Shown: positions 42,031 to 52,013, counted from the first letter of the stretch. The stretch: DNA of 64,000 bases from Chryseobacterium sp. 7 (GCF_003663845.1 NZ_RCCA01000001.1:1984001-2048000), one strand, 5' to 3'. Notes: a model not told the origin generated them from the sequence alone. A program made the numbers and translations.

Positions 42031-44636
42031 AAAGGATATCCGAATGCGATATTAACTGTAGGTTTGAATGGCTGGAAATACTTGAATCTCCATCGGTCTC
42101 CATCAGGTTTATTCGGGTCATAGATCTTGTAAGCAAGGTCAATTCTGGCCGTTACATAGGCAATATTTAGCCTTAATCCGAATCCACTTCCAATTCCCAC
42201 CTGTTTCAGGAATTTATTGAATTTAAACTCATCTCCGTATCCATCATTGTAATTACGAAGGCTCCATGTGTTTCCGATATCGGTAAATAAAGCTCCTTCA
42301 TAGGTTTTGTTGAATGGAATTCGGTATTCAATATTGGTGGTAAGCTTTAAGTTGTCCGTCATATAAGTACGCACTCTTTCATCTACCTGAGAATCTGCAG
42401 GACCTAATCCTCCAAATGCAACCCAAGCTCTGATATCATTAGAACCTCCATTGAAATAAGACTTGATAATCGGCATGTCCTGAGAGTTTCCATACGGAAT
42501 TCCAACCCCGATAAACTGACGAAGCACTAAGGTTTGGTTTCCATTAAACTTGAAATATTTTCTGGCATCAATATCAAACTTTACAAACTGTGCATAAGGT
42601 AACCCGAAAATAGTTTTTTGAGGACTGGTAACAACTCCACCGCCATTATCTTTTTTGTTGAATAAGCTTAGAATATTACCGGCTAATTCAACTTTCCCGT
42701 TGAAGTAAAATGCATTGGGATATTCTTTTTTCCCGATTTCGCTGTATACAAAGTTGTAAATCATGGAAGAAATTAGAACGTCCTGTGTCTGTCTATCTTT
42801 ATTAACCAAAGTTCCTCTGAAGGCCGTTAAAAGATCTTTTCCCTGCTGATTAAGGCTGGCCTGATAACTTTCATTCTGAAGAATCCTTTTGGAAACTTCG
42901 TCCACGGTAAGTTTTCCGTCTTTATAATCTTGCCCGGTTTGCTGAGTTTCCGGATTAAACATAAAATAATTCCCGAAAACTTCATCTTTTACCTTTCCGT
43001 CATTCACAAAATAATCGTAGTACGCATCTTTATTTTTAGTTAAGCTGACCTGGGTGTTGAATAAAGTAAGCTTATGATATACCTGATCATTTACGCTGGC
43101 CTGATAATTTAATCCGGTATTGAAAATAAGTCTCCCCAAACCGATATTGTTCTGTATAGACGCTCCCAGCAAAATAGAAGAAGTTGGGGTATATCTTTTA
43201 GGAATTAATTTGTAATAATTAATAGGAAGCAGCAACCTTGGGAAATTCAAAGATGCCTGAGCGGATATTTCGTAAGCAGCCACTCTCTTATCAATATCTT
43301 TTGTACTTCTGATGGATCCAAACGTTCCTGAAAGGCTGGTAGAAAGGTTTTCTGCCCCTCTGAAAACATTTCGGGTAGTAAGGTCTACTGAAGGAGAGAT
43401 CCCCAGATTCAGGATCTGAGAATAATTGATATCTGTTCCCAGTTTAAATTCATACTTAGGAAGTGGTTTCAGTACATATAAAACATCCACAATACTGTCG
43501 TTAGGAGCAGTAATTCCGCCTTGTCTCAGAGAGTCTCTTGCTTTAACGATGCTAAAGTTGTTCATCGCCAAAAGATTTCTCTTGGTAACATCCAGTTTGC
43601 TTTGGTCAAATACTTTTTTGCTGTCCGGAATAATAGCTCTCCATATTGATGAGATTTTATATTTATCATTCACCGTATGGAATCTTATTCTTCTTAAGCT
43701 GTCTTTCTTTGTATTTTTAGGATAATCTCTGGGTTCATCCACAATGGCAACATCAATATTTCCAAAAGTAGCAATTTTATAAGGAGTATCCAGAGAATCT
43801 TTATGAATTTCAAGCGTTAAAGGAATCTGCTTTCTGCTTTTAAGAGAATCTGCCACGAAATACACTTCATCATTCAATGCATTAAACCTGTAGAATCCAA
43901 ACTCCCTCATCTGTTCGGTAATTCTGGTTACCTCTCTTTCAAGAACAGTCTGGTCAAGAATCTGCCCGGATCTCACAAGACTTTTATTTAAGAAAGAACT
44001 GTAATATCCTTTGATCCCCTGATCCGGAATATTGTAAAAATAATCTTTAATACGGGTTGGTTCGTTATGTTTGATGGAATAACTTACAGACGCTTTTTTA
44101 GAAGCAGAATCCAGAGAATGCTTAAAGGTCACATCAGCATCCCAATATCCTCTGTAGGTAAGTCTTTTCTTGATAGATTCAGCACTTTTTTCACTTCTTG
44201 TCTGATCCAGAATGACAGGTGCTGTGCCCCAATTATGCAATAAACGATCAAAAAGCAGACTTTTTCCAACACTGCTTTTCATATTATATTTAAGGAATAA
44301 AGAATCTCTCAGTTTCTGATTTCTCATCTCACCGGGATACGTCATATACTCATTCAGTATTGTGTCATATTTTGTATCCGCCATGTTATACAGAAGTAAA
44401 CTTAATGGCATGAAAAGAAATTGCTTTTTATTGGGCTTTTGCTGAATATAATCTTTCAGTTCTTCATCGAAAAATTCTCTCTTATCCTCGAACCCTAAAG
44501 TGTTCTTAGTAAGCAGATATTCGCCTTCCGGAACTTTTTTTGTCGTACTACAAGCATAAAGGAGACCAACAAATGTTGCAAATGAGATAATTTTATAATA
44601 TTTTTGAGGAGAATTCTTATAATGCTTACAGCTCAT
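42027..44636 (-). CDS. tamL: TamL: BamA/TamA-family outer-membrane lipoprotein
   Basis: An 869-residue Omp85 protein with a lipoprotein signal (LLYACSTTKKVPEGEYLL, acylated Cys29), POTRA-like repeats up to about residue 400, and a C-terminal BamA barrel with GVGIPYGNSQDMPIIKSYFN and GGSNDIRAW (the conserved surface-antigen motif) ending in an aromatic residue. The acylated N-terminus marks the Bacteroidetes TamL type. It takes part in outer-membrane protein assembly or envelope lipid traffic. No TamB gene follows. Its first 15 coding bases overlap the divergent rRNA methylase. Confidence 0.92.
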   Translation of the reverse strand: MSCKHYKNSPQKYYKIISFATFVGLLYACSTTKKVPEGEYLLTKNTLGFEDKREFFDEELKDYIQQKPNKKQFLFMPLSLLLYNMADTKYDTILNEYMTYPGEMRNQKLRDSLFLKYNMKSSVGKSLLFDRLLHNWGTAPVILDQTRSEKSAESIKKRLTYRGYWDADVTFKHSLDSASKKASVSYSIKHNEPTRIKDYFYNIPDQGIKGYYSSFLNKSLVRSGQILDQTVLEREVTRITEQMREFGFYRFNALNDEVYFVADSLKSRKQIPLTLEIHKDSLDTPYKIATFGNIDVAIVDEPRDYPKNTKKDSLRRIRFHTVNDKYKISSIWRAIIPDSKKVFDQSKLDVTKRNLLAMNNFSIVKARDSLRQGGITAPNDSIVDVLYVLKPLPKYEFKLGTDINYSQILNLGISPSVDLTTRNVFRGAENLSTSLSGTFGSIRSTKDIDKRVAAYEISAQASLNFPRLLLPINYYKLIPKRYTPTSSILLGASIQNNIGLGRLIFNTGLNYQASVNDQVYHKLTLFNTQVSLTKNKDAYYDYFVNDGKVKDEVFGNYFMFNPETQQTGQDYKDGKLTVDEVSKRILQNESYQASLNQQGKDLLTAFRGTLVNKDRQTQDVLISSMIYNFVYSEIGKKEYPNAFYFNGKVELAGNILSLFNKKDNGGGVVTSPQKTIFGLPYAQFVKFDIDARKYFKFNGNQTLVLRQFIGVGIPYGNSQDMPIIKSYFNGGSNDIRAWVAFGGLGPADSQVDERVRTYMTDNLKLTTNIEYRIPFNKTYEGALFTDIGNTWSLRNYNDGYGDEFKFNKFLKQVGIGSGFGLRLNIAYVTARIDLAYKIYDPNKPDGDRWRFKYFQPFKPTVNIAFGYPF
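44599..44606 (+). promoter_or_regulatory. -7 box of the rRNA methylase, inside tamL
   Basis: TATTTTTG, exact TAnnTTTG match, 15 bp before the ATG at 44622; it lies within the tamL signal-peptide codons on the other strand. Confidence 0.5.
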
Positions 44637-45347
44637 ACAATAAAAGTTTTACAATCTTTAGATAAAAAGAAGTTCAGACAAAAATACAATTTGTTTTTGG
44701 TTGAAGGTAATAAAATCATTTGTGAACTTTTTAATTCTAACATTAAAATTAAGGAAATATTGTCAACGGATCCACAAAAATTGGACCGTACTGATATTCC
44801 TATTACCCATATCTCTGAAAATGAATTAAAAAAAATTAGTTTTCTTAAAACCCCAAAAGATTCTGTAGCGGTATGTTATCTTGTCGAAGAAGAAAAACTG
44901 GAGGATAAGAATATACAGCTGGTTTTGGATGGGATACAGGATCCCGGAAATTTGGGAACCATTATACGTTTGGCAGACTGGTTCGGAATCGAGCAGATTA
45001 TTTGCAGCGAAGATACCGTAGATGTTTACAACCCGAAAGTGATACAGGCGACAATGGGTTCTTTCACCAGAGTAAATATGGTTTATACTGATCTTGCAGC
45101 ATATCTTTCTGCAACAGAAAATGTAAATATCGGAACAGATATGGAAGGGGAGAACATCTATACTTTTCAGAAACCAGAAAAGATCAATCTTATTTTAGGA
45201 AACGAAGGAAACGGAATGAGGCCGGAAACAGAGACGCTTCTACAGAAGAGTATCAGCATTCCAAGGTTTGGAAAATCCCAGTCTACAGAAAGCCTGAATG
45301 TATCAATGGCTGCAGGGATTATTTTAGGACAGTTATTTTCAAAATAG
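44622..45347 (+). CDS. TrmH/SpoU-family RNA methyltransferase
   Basis: A 241-residue SPOUT methylase. The start MLTAHTIKVLQSLDKKKFRQ and the substrate-binding FLVEGNKII are of the RlmB/TsnR type, and the knot motifs are present: DPGNLGTIIRLADWFG, LILGNEGNGM and SLNVSMAAGI. It methylates a ribose 2'-OH of rRNA or tRNA. ATG 44622 is chosen over an upstream TTG. It is transcribed head to head with tamL. Confidence 0.93.
   Translation: MLTAHTIKVLQSLDKKKFRQKYNLFLVEGNKIICELFNSNIKIKEILSTDPQKLDRTDIPITHISENELKKISFLKTPKDSVAVCYLVEEEKLEDKNIQLVLDGIQDPGNLGTIIRLADWFGIEQIICSEDTVDVYNPKVIQATMGSFTRVNMVYTDLAAYLSATENVNIGTDMEGENIYTFQKPEKINLILGNEGNGMRPETETLLQKSISIPRFGKSQSTESLNVSMAAGIILGQLFSK
44679..44686 (-). promoter_or_regulatory. 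-7 box of tamL, inside the rRNA methylase gene
   Basis: Minus-strand TATTTTTG, exact TAnnTTTG match, 42 bp before the tamL ATG; it lies within the methylase coding sequence. Confidence 0.5.
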
Positions 45348-45351
45348 AAAA

Positions 45352-45415
45352 TTAGAAACCAGAGGTTATAAATTATTGTAAAATATTACTGAATAATCTA
45401 GCGTCTGGTTTCTAA
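45352..45415. terminator. Long-loop inverted repeat between convergent genes
   Basis: Perfect 12-base arms (45352-45363 TTAGAAACCAGA with 45404-45415) around a 40-base AT-rich loop, between the methylase stop and the minus-strand stop at 45426. Likely a bidirectional terminator. Confidence 0.6.
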
Positions 45416-45425
45416 TATCTTATTT

Positions 45426-45926
45426 TTAGATCAATTGTTCCAAACTTGAAACACTTTTGTTTTTCTGATATACTTCCATCTTTTTTCTGACATATTTCAA
45501 TGCTATAGGAGCAAGATAGATTAATGCAGCGCCAATCAGTTTTTTCTTCCAGTTGGAGCTTTTCATATTCTTTTTGGCATAATTTCCTACGATAGCCGTA
45601 ACGCCCAGCTTTACAAGACTGTCTGTAATATTCCCGCCTTTGAAAGCAGAACTGGCAAGTCCTACCGCTGTGTTTTTACTAATCAGAAGGTCTTTTACCT
45701 CTGAAGTAAGCTGTTTGGCAATGACATCCTTTCTCAGAACTACTTTTTCATCACCGTCTTCATCTATCTTTTCCTGAAGATACTGATCACTTAAACCATT
45801 GGTAAATGCACTTAAGCTTTCTTTTGTATTTTTGAAGGTAAGAAGATTTTCAAGATCACTTATTTCACCCTGAAGCAGTTTTTTCTTTCTTCTTAATTCT
45901 TCTATGCTCTCGTATTTTCTGCCCAT
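45426..45926 (-). CDS. Protein of unknown function, envelope-associated cluster
   Basis: A 166-residue protein with an N-terminal coiled coil (LRRKKKLLQGEISDLENLL) and a weakly hydrophobic C-terminal part (LIGAALIYLAPIALKYV). No known domain is recognised. It follows the holin-like/DUF1469 gene by 3 bp, so it is translated from the same message and probably acts at the inner membrane with it. Confidence 0.75.
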   Translation of the reverse strand: MGRKYESIEELRRKKKLLQGEISDLENLLTFKNTKESLSAFTNGLSDQYLQEKIDEDGDEKVVLRKDVIAKQLTSEVKDLLISKNTAVGLASSAFKGGNITDSLVKLGVTAIVGNYAKKNMKSSNWKKKLIGAALIYLAPIALKYVRKKMEVYQKNKSVSSLEQLI

Positions 45927-45929
45927 AGT

Positions 45930-46238
45930 TTAATGATTTAAAAATTTAATAACCTGATCTGCAACAGTATTCACAATCTTATTTTTGAAGGCAATCACAA
46001 ACGCCATTACCAGTGCATAAAATGCAGCCACAATTAAGAATCCGTATGAGTAATTATCCAGTGCTTTGCCAATAAGAAAAGCAATTCCAAAATTGAAAAG
46101 GATAATAAAAAAAGCAAAAGCAACAAGCAGTACTACAAAGTAAGTGATGAGCCCAGCGGAAAGGGACGACTTTTCTGTCGCTTCAATTTTCAGAAGATCT
46201 ATTCTCTTGGAGGCATATTCTTTAATAGTTTCTATCAT
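45930..46238 (-). CDS. Phage-holin-family/DUF1469-like membrane protein
   Basis: A 102-residue protein with two membrane helices (about 28-55 and 62-85) and charged ends (KRIDLLKIEATEKSS, then KNKIVNTVADQVIKFL). This is the DUF1469/holin-X pattern. Despite the name there are no phage genes nearby; the conserved setting with YtxH points to an envelope stress role, which is inference. A terminator separates it from the YtxH gene. Confidence 0.82.
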   Translation of the reverse strand: MIETIKEYASKRIDLLKIEATEKSSLSAGLITYFVVLLVAFAFFIILFNFGIAFLIGKALDNYSYGFLIVAAFYALVMAFVIAFKNKIVNTVADQVIKFLNH

Positions 46239-46261
46239 TGTTTTTTTTTAAAGTTACAAAA

Positions 46262-46289
46262 AAAGGAACTTTTGCACAAAAGTTCCTTT
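46262..46289 (-). terminator. Terminator after the YtxH gene
   Basis: A 12-bp perfect stem (46262-46273 with 46278-46289), 4-base loop, then a T-run on the minus strand. It lies between ytxH and the holin-like gene, which may be reached by partial read-through or its own promoter. Confidence 0.85.
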
Positions 46290-46318
46290 CTGTAATTTAC
46301 TTAAAAAAGATAAATTAC

Positions 46319-46669
46319 TTATTTTTTTAGATCATTCAGTTCCGCTTCTACATCTTTTGCCAAATCTGCAGTTTTAGAAACAATCTGATCTTTGTATTTA
46401 TCATATCCGTCTTTCACAGTATGTGCTACGCTGCTTGCCGTTTCTTTGAAAGTAGAAGAAATATTGCCATATTGGTCTTTTACTTTTTCAGAAACCTCTC
46501 CGTATTTATTTTTAGCCTGATCTTTAAGATCATTTGCTTTAGTTTTGATTTTTTTTCTGGTTTCTTTACCTTCTTCCGGTGCGTATAACATTCCTAAGAT
46601 TACACCTGCTGCAGCACCTGCAAGAAGTCCTGCCAATATACCTGCTGTATTATTTCCTTTTCTAGACAT
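46319..46669 (-). CDS. YtxH domain protein
   Basis: A 116-residue protein with one Gly/Ala-rich membrane segment (GILAGLLAGAAAGVILGMLY, 9-28) followed at once by the YtxH motif APEEGKETRKKIK and a long charged helix. Typical length and order for YtxH-like general-stress proteins. The tail resembles the small helical protein at 7335-7634. Role unknown beyond the family. Confidence 0.9.
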   Translation of the reverse strand: MSRKGNNTAGILAGLLAGAAAGVILGMLYAPEEGKETRKKIKTKANDLKDQAKNKYGEVSEKVKDQYGNISSTFKETASSVAHTVKDGYDKYKDQIVSKTADLAKDVEAELNDLKK

Positions 46670-46764
46670 TTTAAGTTTTTTAATAATTAATAATAAATTA
46701 GTTTTTACAGTAATAAAACTTACAATTTGTATACCAAAGGGGGCTTTAAGCCTATTAAAAATTG

Positions 46765-47439
46765 TTAAATCTTTTTGATGTGAGATAAAATAAGTTCTAT
46801 AGTTTCCTCTTTGGTTAATTCCGAATTATCAATCACAATAGCATCGTCAGCCTGCTTCAATGGGGCTATTTCACGCTCACTGTCGATTTTGTCACGTTCT
46901 ATAAGATTTTGCTTTACCTGATCTTTATCTGCTTCTATTCCCAGTCCTTTCAGTTCCAGAAATCTTCTGTTGGTTCTTTCGTCTATGCTGGCAGTAAGAA
47001 AGAATTTATAGTCCGCATTTGGCAGAACTACTGTCCCAATGTCACGTCCATCCATAATTACACCTCCTTTTTCTGCCAAAGTGCGCTGTGACTGCAGTAA
47101 AAAATCTCTTACTTCTTTCTGTTTGGCCACAAGACTTACGTTGTCAGAGACAATATTGGTACGGATTTCTTTAGAGATATCGGTGTCGTTTAGGAAGAGA
47201 ATAAGTGTCCCTTCATTGTTTTTGAACTCGAGTCTGATCTGGTCAAAAGAATTGAATAATGTATTCAGATCAATTTCGCCATTTGTGTTAAGGCAGTGCT
47301 GCAGTGCATACCAGGTAACTCCTCTGTAAAGAGCCCCTGTGTCCATATGAATAAGTCCCAGTTGATCAGCAATGATTTTAGAGATAGAACTTTTTCCGGT
47401 AGACGAGTACCCATCAATAGCAATTACAGGTTTTTTCAT
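46765..47439 (-). CDS. cmk: Cytidylate kinase
   Basis: Phosphorylates CMP/dCMP. The 224-residue protein has P-loop IDGYSSTGKSS near the N-terminus, MDTGALYRGVTW, and IMDGRDIGTVVLPNADYKFF, all diagnostic of Cmk. It is downstream of porQ on the same strand, a common order in flavobacteria. Confidence 0.96.
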   Translation of the reverse strand: MKKPVIAIDGYSSTGKSSISKIIADQLGLIHMDTGALYRGVTWYALQHCLNTNGEIDLNTLFNSFDQIRLEFKNNEGTLILFLNDTDISKEIRTNIVSDNVSLVAKQKEVRDFLLQSQRTLAEKGGVIMDGRDIGTVVLPNADYKFFLTASIDERTNRRFLELKGLGIEADKDQVKQNLIERDKIDSEREIAPLKQADDAIVIDNSELTKEETIELILSHIKKI

Positions 47440-47523
47440 ACTGCAAATTTCAAGATTTTTTCTTAAAAATCAAGAGTAAGTAAGAAAATTTAAGAATAAT
47501 TACAAAAATTTCAGCCGGAGAGA

Positions 47524-48516
47524 TTATTCTCCTCTGTGGCTGGAAAGATCCATAGAAATACCTATCTGATTGACATTCGAAGAGTTGTGATATCTTATGT
47601 GGGCGTAATCTATACGGAATCTGGAAACTTTTACTCCAAATCCTGCAGAAAGTCCCGAGAAGTTTCTCTGATCTGCTACAGCCAGTTCATTTCCTCTTTT
47701 TACATTATAGCCCAATCTGATATTGAAATTCTTTTCCGGAAACAATTCTGCTCCCAATGAAAAGTGGTCTGCAATCTTTCTGCCGGCACCTACTTTTTGC
47801 CCGTCCAGATTCTCTTCTGAAGAAATATCAAACTTTTGGAGATCGTGTGCGGTAATTGTGATGGCAAGAGGGAAGTTCTTAATAATTCTGGTGTATCCAA
47901 GATCTACTCTGAAAGGAAGATTTTCCCTTGTCCCGTTAAAAGATTTCAGCTGGAAACCAAAGTTTCTCATCACAAGAGAAAGCACTTCTTTATTCTTTTT
48001 ATTATGATAGGTAATCCCCGCTGTTCCTGAAATAGCGGAAGAAGTGTAATTATCAATTTTTGAGGTAATGAAATTAATGCCTCCACCAATTGTCCAGTCT
48101 TCCTCAAACTGGTAGGCATAGCCTGCACCAATGGCTACATCCGAAGCTTTGAACTCTCCGTTTTCAAAACCGCTTTCATCCGTTCTCGGAATACTTCCAT
48201 AGCTCATATACCTGGCATTGATGGTAGCCATATGGCCATTTTCAAAGTCTTTGGCATAAGCAATAGTACCGTATTTCGAATCTGCAAGATAAGCTGTTGC
48301 GTTTACGGAAAGCTGTTTGTCAGAATCTTTATTTAACAGGGAAGGGTTTGCAATAGCAAAGGAAACATCATAATCTCTCACCGAAATTGCATCTCCACCC
48401 AAAGCAGCCTGTCTTGCAGATACAGGTACATTTAAGAACGGATATACATTTGTTCCTGTTTGCGCATAAGAAACAATTCCTGATAGAAATAATGAAAAAA
48501 TGATAATTTTCTTCAA
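47524..48516 (-). CDS. porQ: Type IX secretion system protein PorQ
   Basis: A 330-residue exported protein (signal ending VSYAQ) with the PorV/PorQ beta-barrel pattern: FLNVPVSARQAALGGDAISV at the start, AIANPSLL, and repeated strands to the end. The PorQ assignment rests on length, the start motif and the cmk neighbour. PorQ is an outer-membrane part of the type IX secretion system. A minus-strand TATTTTTG box lies 19 bp before the ATG. Confidence 0.88.
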   Translation of the reverse strand: MKKIIIFSLFLSGIVSYAQTGTNVYPFLNVPVSARQAALGGDAISVRDYDVSFAIANPSLLNKDSDKQLSVNATAYLADSKYGTIAYAKDFENGHMATINARYMSYGSIPRTDESGFENGEFKASDVAIGAGYAYQFEEDWTIGGGINFITSKIDNYTSSAISGTAGITYHNKKNKEVLSLVMRNFGFQLKSFNGTRENLPFRVDLGYTRIIKNFPLAITITAHDLQKFDISSEENLDGQKVGAGRKIADHFSLGAELFPEKNFNIRLGYNVKRGNELAVADQRNFSGLSAGFGVKVSRFRIDYAHIRYHNSSNVNQIGISMDLSSHRGE

Positions 48517-48534
48517 TTCAATTTATAATTAATG

Positions 48535-48542
48535 CAAAAATA
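48535..48542 (-). promoter_or_regulatory. -7 promoter box of porQ
   Basis: Minus-strand TATTTTTG, an exact TAnnTTTG match just upstream of porQ. Confidence 0.55.
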
Positions 48543-48621
48543 ATCCTTTTTCGTACTTTTCAAAATATTTCTTACATTATTTCTATTTAAATATTTTTCT
48601 TTTATCAATATCATTAATGAT

Positions 48622-48629
48622 TATATTTG
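48622..48629 (+). promoter_or_regulatory. -7 promoter box of pyrH
   Basis: TATATTTG, an exact TAnnTTTG match 54 bp before the pyrH ATG. Confidence 0.55.
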
Positions 48630-48680
48630 CAAAATCAAATTCTGGGGAAACCCTTACTAATAAAAAGTTACTAAAAATAA

Positions 48681-49391
<711 letters not shown>

Positions 49392-49415
49392 TCATTTTAC
49401 GACTAAAAAATATAC

Positions 49416-49453
49416 AAAACACCTGTTACAGTATTTGCTGTTACAGGTGTTTT
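49416..49453. terminator. Terminator of pyrH
   Basis: Stem 49416-49431 with 49438-49453 with a single T-T mismatch, 6-base loop, A-run left and T-run right, 25 bp after the pyrH stop. Confidence 0.85.
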
Positions 49454-49473
49454 TGTTTTAACATTAATCTTAA

Positions 49474-50826
49474 TTATTTATCTGCACTAGCATTTTGTGT
49501 GACGTTTTCCTTTTCAACCAAAACATAATTGGAAGAAATCCACCCAATGATCTGATCTATTATTTTCAAAATCATCTCCAATTCGGTGACAGCAGTTACT
49601 CCCGGTACCAGTTTCACAGCTGGTTTTGGTAATGGCTGTGGCAAAATAAGACCGTTCACTTGTGGATTAGACCCTGCTGCAGGAATACCATTATACATTC
49701 CCACATGCTGTACTGATAACTGGAATATATAGTCCTGCAAAGTCTCAGGAGGTGTTTTGATGCTGACAGATCCACTAGAGTGTTGGAGCTGACCTGGAAG
49801 CGATTGGTTTTGTATTCGTGTATAGCTGGCCCCCGATTTTGAAGAATCATCGATTGCCATCTTTTGTAAAGCGTTTAATAAACCGGCCGTCATAAATGTA
49901 GGAGCCTGACCATATATAGTTGCAATTTTCCCCAGTTCTGAGACCGGCCATGCATGAGGAACAACGTCCAGATCATTCCAGTGCATGGTATTCCAGCTTT
50001 GGTAAGTACCTGTTTGTTGCTGCCATCCTGGAGGTAATGGTGGAAATTTGCTATTGAACAGATTGGCAAATGCTGTTTCTCCCGGTGTTGGTCCGGCTGT
50101 AGGATATACAAGCGTTACCCCGAAAGCATTTAGATCTTTATTTTCTTTCAAATAAAGAGCAAGAGTAGGAGATAATGCGCCTGCAAGACTGTGTCCACAG
50201 AATACGATGGCTGTACCCGGGTCTGGATTTAAACCAGCAAGGAACTGCTGAAGTGTAGTATTGGGTGAAGCAGCATTATTAGGGCTTATCAATCCCAGAA
50301 GGATACTTATACCGGTAGCAGTACCTTTTGAAATATAAGGATCAGTACCATTATAAGGTGATGGAGCAAAATTCGAAGGGTTATAAGTTGTCCAGTTTAC
50401 GACTTCTGCAACTGAGAAATCTTCTGTTTCCCAATCGTAAAGAGAGGAAGGATTGGTAGCAGCAATGGCCACAACATAAGTAGGCAATGTAGGACCTCCT
50501 GGAAATGCTACAGCATTAGACTTAACGACATATAATGCATTATCTGCAACACCTGTAGGAACTCCTTTTTCATTTTTTTCTTCGATCAGGGCAGGTCCCC
50601 AGACCAAATCCCAGCTTCCTAATTCCGATACAACTGAAGGATCAGCTGTGGAAGGTGTTTTCTGATCCATTATTTTAACCGGGGGAACATTGTTAAAATA
50701 AAAGGATAAATCATATTGAAGCTGTTGCTGTAATTGGATACCAAAACCGTTGTAGCCTCCTGCACGGTTAGCAAGACCTGCCATACCAAATACTTGTTGA
50801 TAGGCATCTAAAGATGGATTTGTCAT
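49474..50826 (-). CDS. Class 3 lipase-family protein
   Basis: A 450-residue protein with the nucleophile elbow VFCGHSLAGALSP (GxSxG), followed by SWNTMHWNDLDVVPHAWP with a likely catalytic Asp and His, the order of class 3 (fungal-type) lipases. No signal peptide or lipobox is visible, although it is rich in Pro, Asn and Ala like an extracellular protein. It lies alone between pyrH and frr on the opposite strand, as if inserted into a conserved pair. Substrate unknown. Confidence 0.82.
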   Translation of the reverse strand: MTNPSLDAYQQVFGMAGLANRAGGYNGFGIQLQQQLQYDLSFYFNNVPPVKIMDQKTPSTADPSVVSELGSWDLVWGPALIEEKNEKGVPTGVADNALYVVKSNAVAFPGGPTLPTYVVAIAATNPSSLYDWETEDFSVAEVVNWTTYNPSNFAPSPYNGTDPYISKGTATGISILLGLISPNNAASPNTTLQQFLAGLNPDPGTAIVFCGHSLAGALSPTLALYLKENKDLNAFGVTLVYPTAGPTPGETAFANLFNSKFPPLPPGWQQQTGTYQSWNTMHWNDLDVVPHAWPVSELGKIATIYGQAPTFMTAGLLNALQKMAIDDSSKSGASYTRIQNQSLPGQLQHSSGSVSIKTPPETLQDYIFQLSVQHVGMYNGIPAAGSNPQVNGLILPQPLPKPAVKLVPGVTAVTELEMILKIIDQIIGWISSNYVLVEKENVTQNASADK

Positions 50827-51267
50827 GATGTGATTGGTTTAAAATTAGTTTTAAATTTTCAATTAATAAGAAATGTCTTCGCTAAGACTTTCCCGTTTAT
50901 TATACCTGGCATTCTATTAAAAAAATCTGCTAAAGTTTCGTTTAAAAGAATAGAGTAAAGGAAGCTATTAAAAATGATATCACACTAAGTAGAAATAACC
51001 AAAATAAATGATAGGTATTTGTACCTGAAGCCTTTTTATGCATTAAAAAATAACCTTCTTTTTTTTGAAGCAAAACCAAGTACACAAAATCCATCTATGG
51101 AAATACCTATTATTCGAAAACAATCATTATTTTTGCACCACTGAATAACAGAAAATAGTTTAAAAAACAATTATAAAATATCCATTTTAAAAGTTTTTTT
51201 AAAAACTTAATTAATTGATATTCAGTATGATTAATAGATGTGTAATTTATCAAACTTTAATATAATA
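50827..51267. other. Intergenic region upstream of frr
   Basis: No gene. It contains a plus-strand TATTTTTG box (51128-51135), 132 bp before the frr ATG, that could start frr transcription. The lipase promoter should also lie here but is not recognised. Confidence 0.5.
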
Positions 51268-51822
51268 ATGGAAGAATTAGATCTTATATTAGAATCTGTA
51301 AAACAAGACATGGATGCAGCTGTAAAGCACCTGGATCACGCATTTCAAAGAATTAGAGCAGGACGTGCTTCTACGGCAATGGTTCAGGATGTAATGGTAG
51401 AATACTATGGAGCAATGACTCCTATCAACCAGGTTGCGAATGTTTCTGTTCCGGATGCAATGACCATCTCTATTCAACCTTGGGACAGAACTGCCATTAA
51501 CGCGATTGAAAAAGCAATCATCAACTCCAACTTAGGTTTTGCTCCTTCTAATAATGGAGAAAACATTATCCTTAATGTTCCGCCTTTAACAGAAGAAAGA
51601 AGAAAAGAGCTTGCGAAACAGGCTAAAGTAGAAGCTGAGAACACTAAAGTAACGGTAAGAAATGCAAGACAGGATGGTTTGAAAGAACTTAAAAAGCTGG
51701 ACGGAGTTTCTGAAGATGTTGTAAAAGGAGTGGAAGAAGAAATTCAGGCTTATACAGATAAATATGTGAAGCTTTGTGATGAGCATCTTAAGACAAAAGA
51801 GGCTGAAATTATGAAAGTATAA
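51268..51822 (+). CDS. frr: Ribosome recycling factor
   Basis: Splits the post-termination ribosome with EF-G. ATG 51268 gives 184 residues, the usual length, with FQRIRAGRASTAMV, NQVANVSVPDAMTISIQPWD, LTEERRKELAKQAK and VRNARQDG. An in-frame ATG 30 bp upstream would add an atypical start and is rejected. Confidence 0.97.
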   Translation: MEELDLILESVKQDMDAAVKHLDHAFQRIRAGRASTAMVQDVMVEYYGAMTPINQVANVSVPDAMTISIQPWDRTAINAIEKAIINSNLGFAPSNNGENIILNVPPLTEERRKELAKQAKVEAENTKVTVRNARQDGLKELKKLDGVSEDVVKGVEEEIQAYTDKYVKLCDEHLKTKEAEIMKV

Positions 51823-51845
51823 TTTTCAGTTTGAAAAAATACAGA

Positions 51846-51874
51846 AGAGGTTTCCTGTGGAAGCCTCTTTTTTG
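51846..51874 (+). terminator. Terminator of frr
   Basis: A 10-bp stem (51846-51855 with 51859-51868, one G-T pair), 3-base loop, then six T. Confidence 0.88.
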
Positions 51875-52013
51875 TGATCTTATTTTTTAATCTTTATAAT
51901 GCAATGCATGGTTGTTCCATACTATATTGATAAATATTTACGTTCACCTATTATATTATTAAAACTATTCTTGTACTTTTATATAAAATACAAAGAGCTT
52001 AAACATTAAAGTG

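Noticed and set aside
45930..46238. Prophage remnant because of the holin-like protein
   Set aside because: No phage structural, lysis or integrase genes and no attachment repeats nearby; DUF1469/holin-X proteins are ordinary chromosomal genes.
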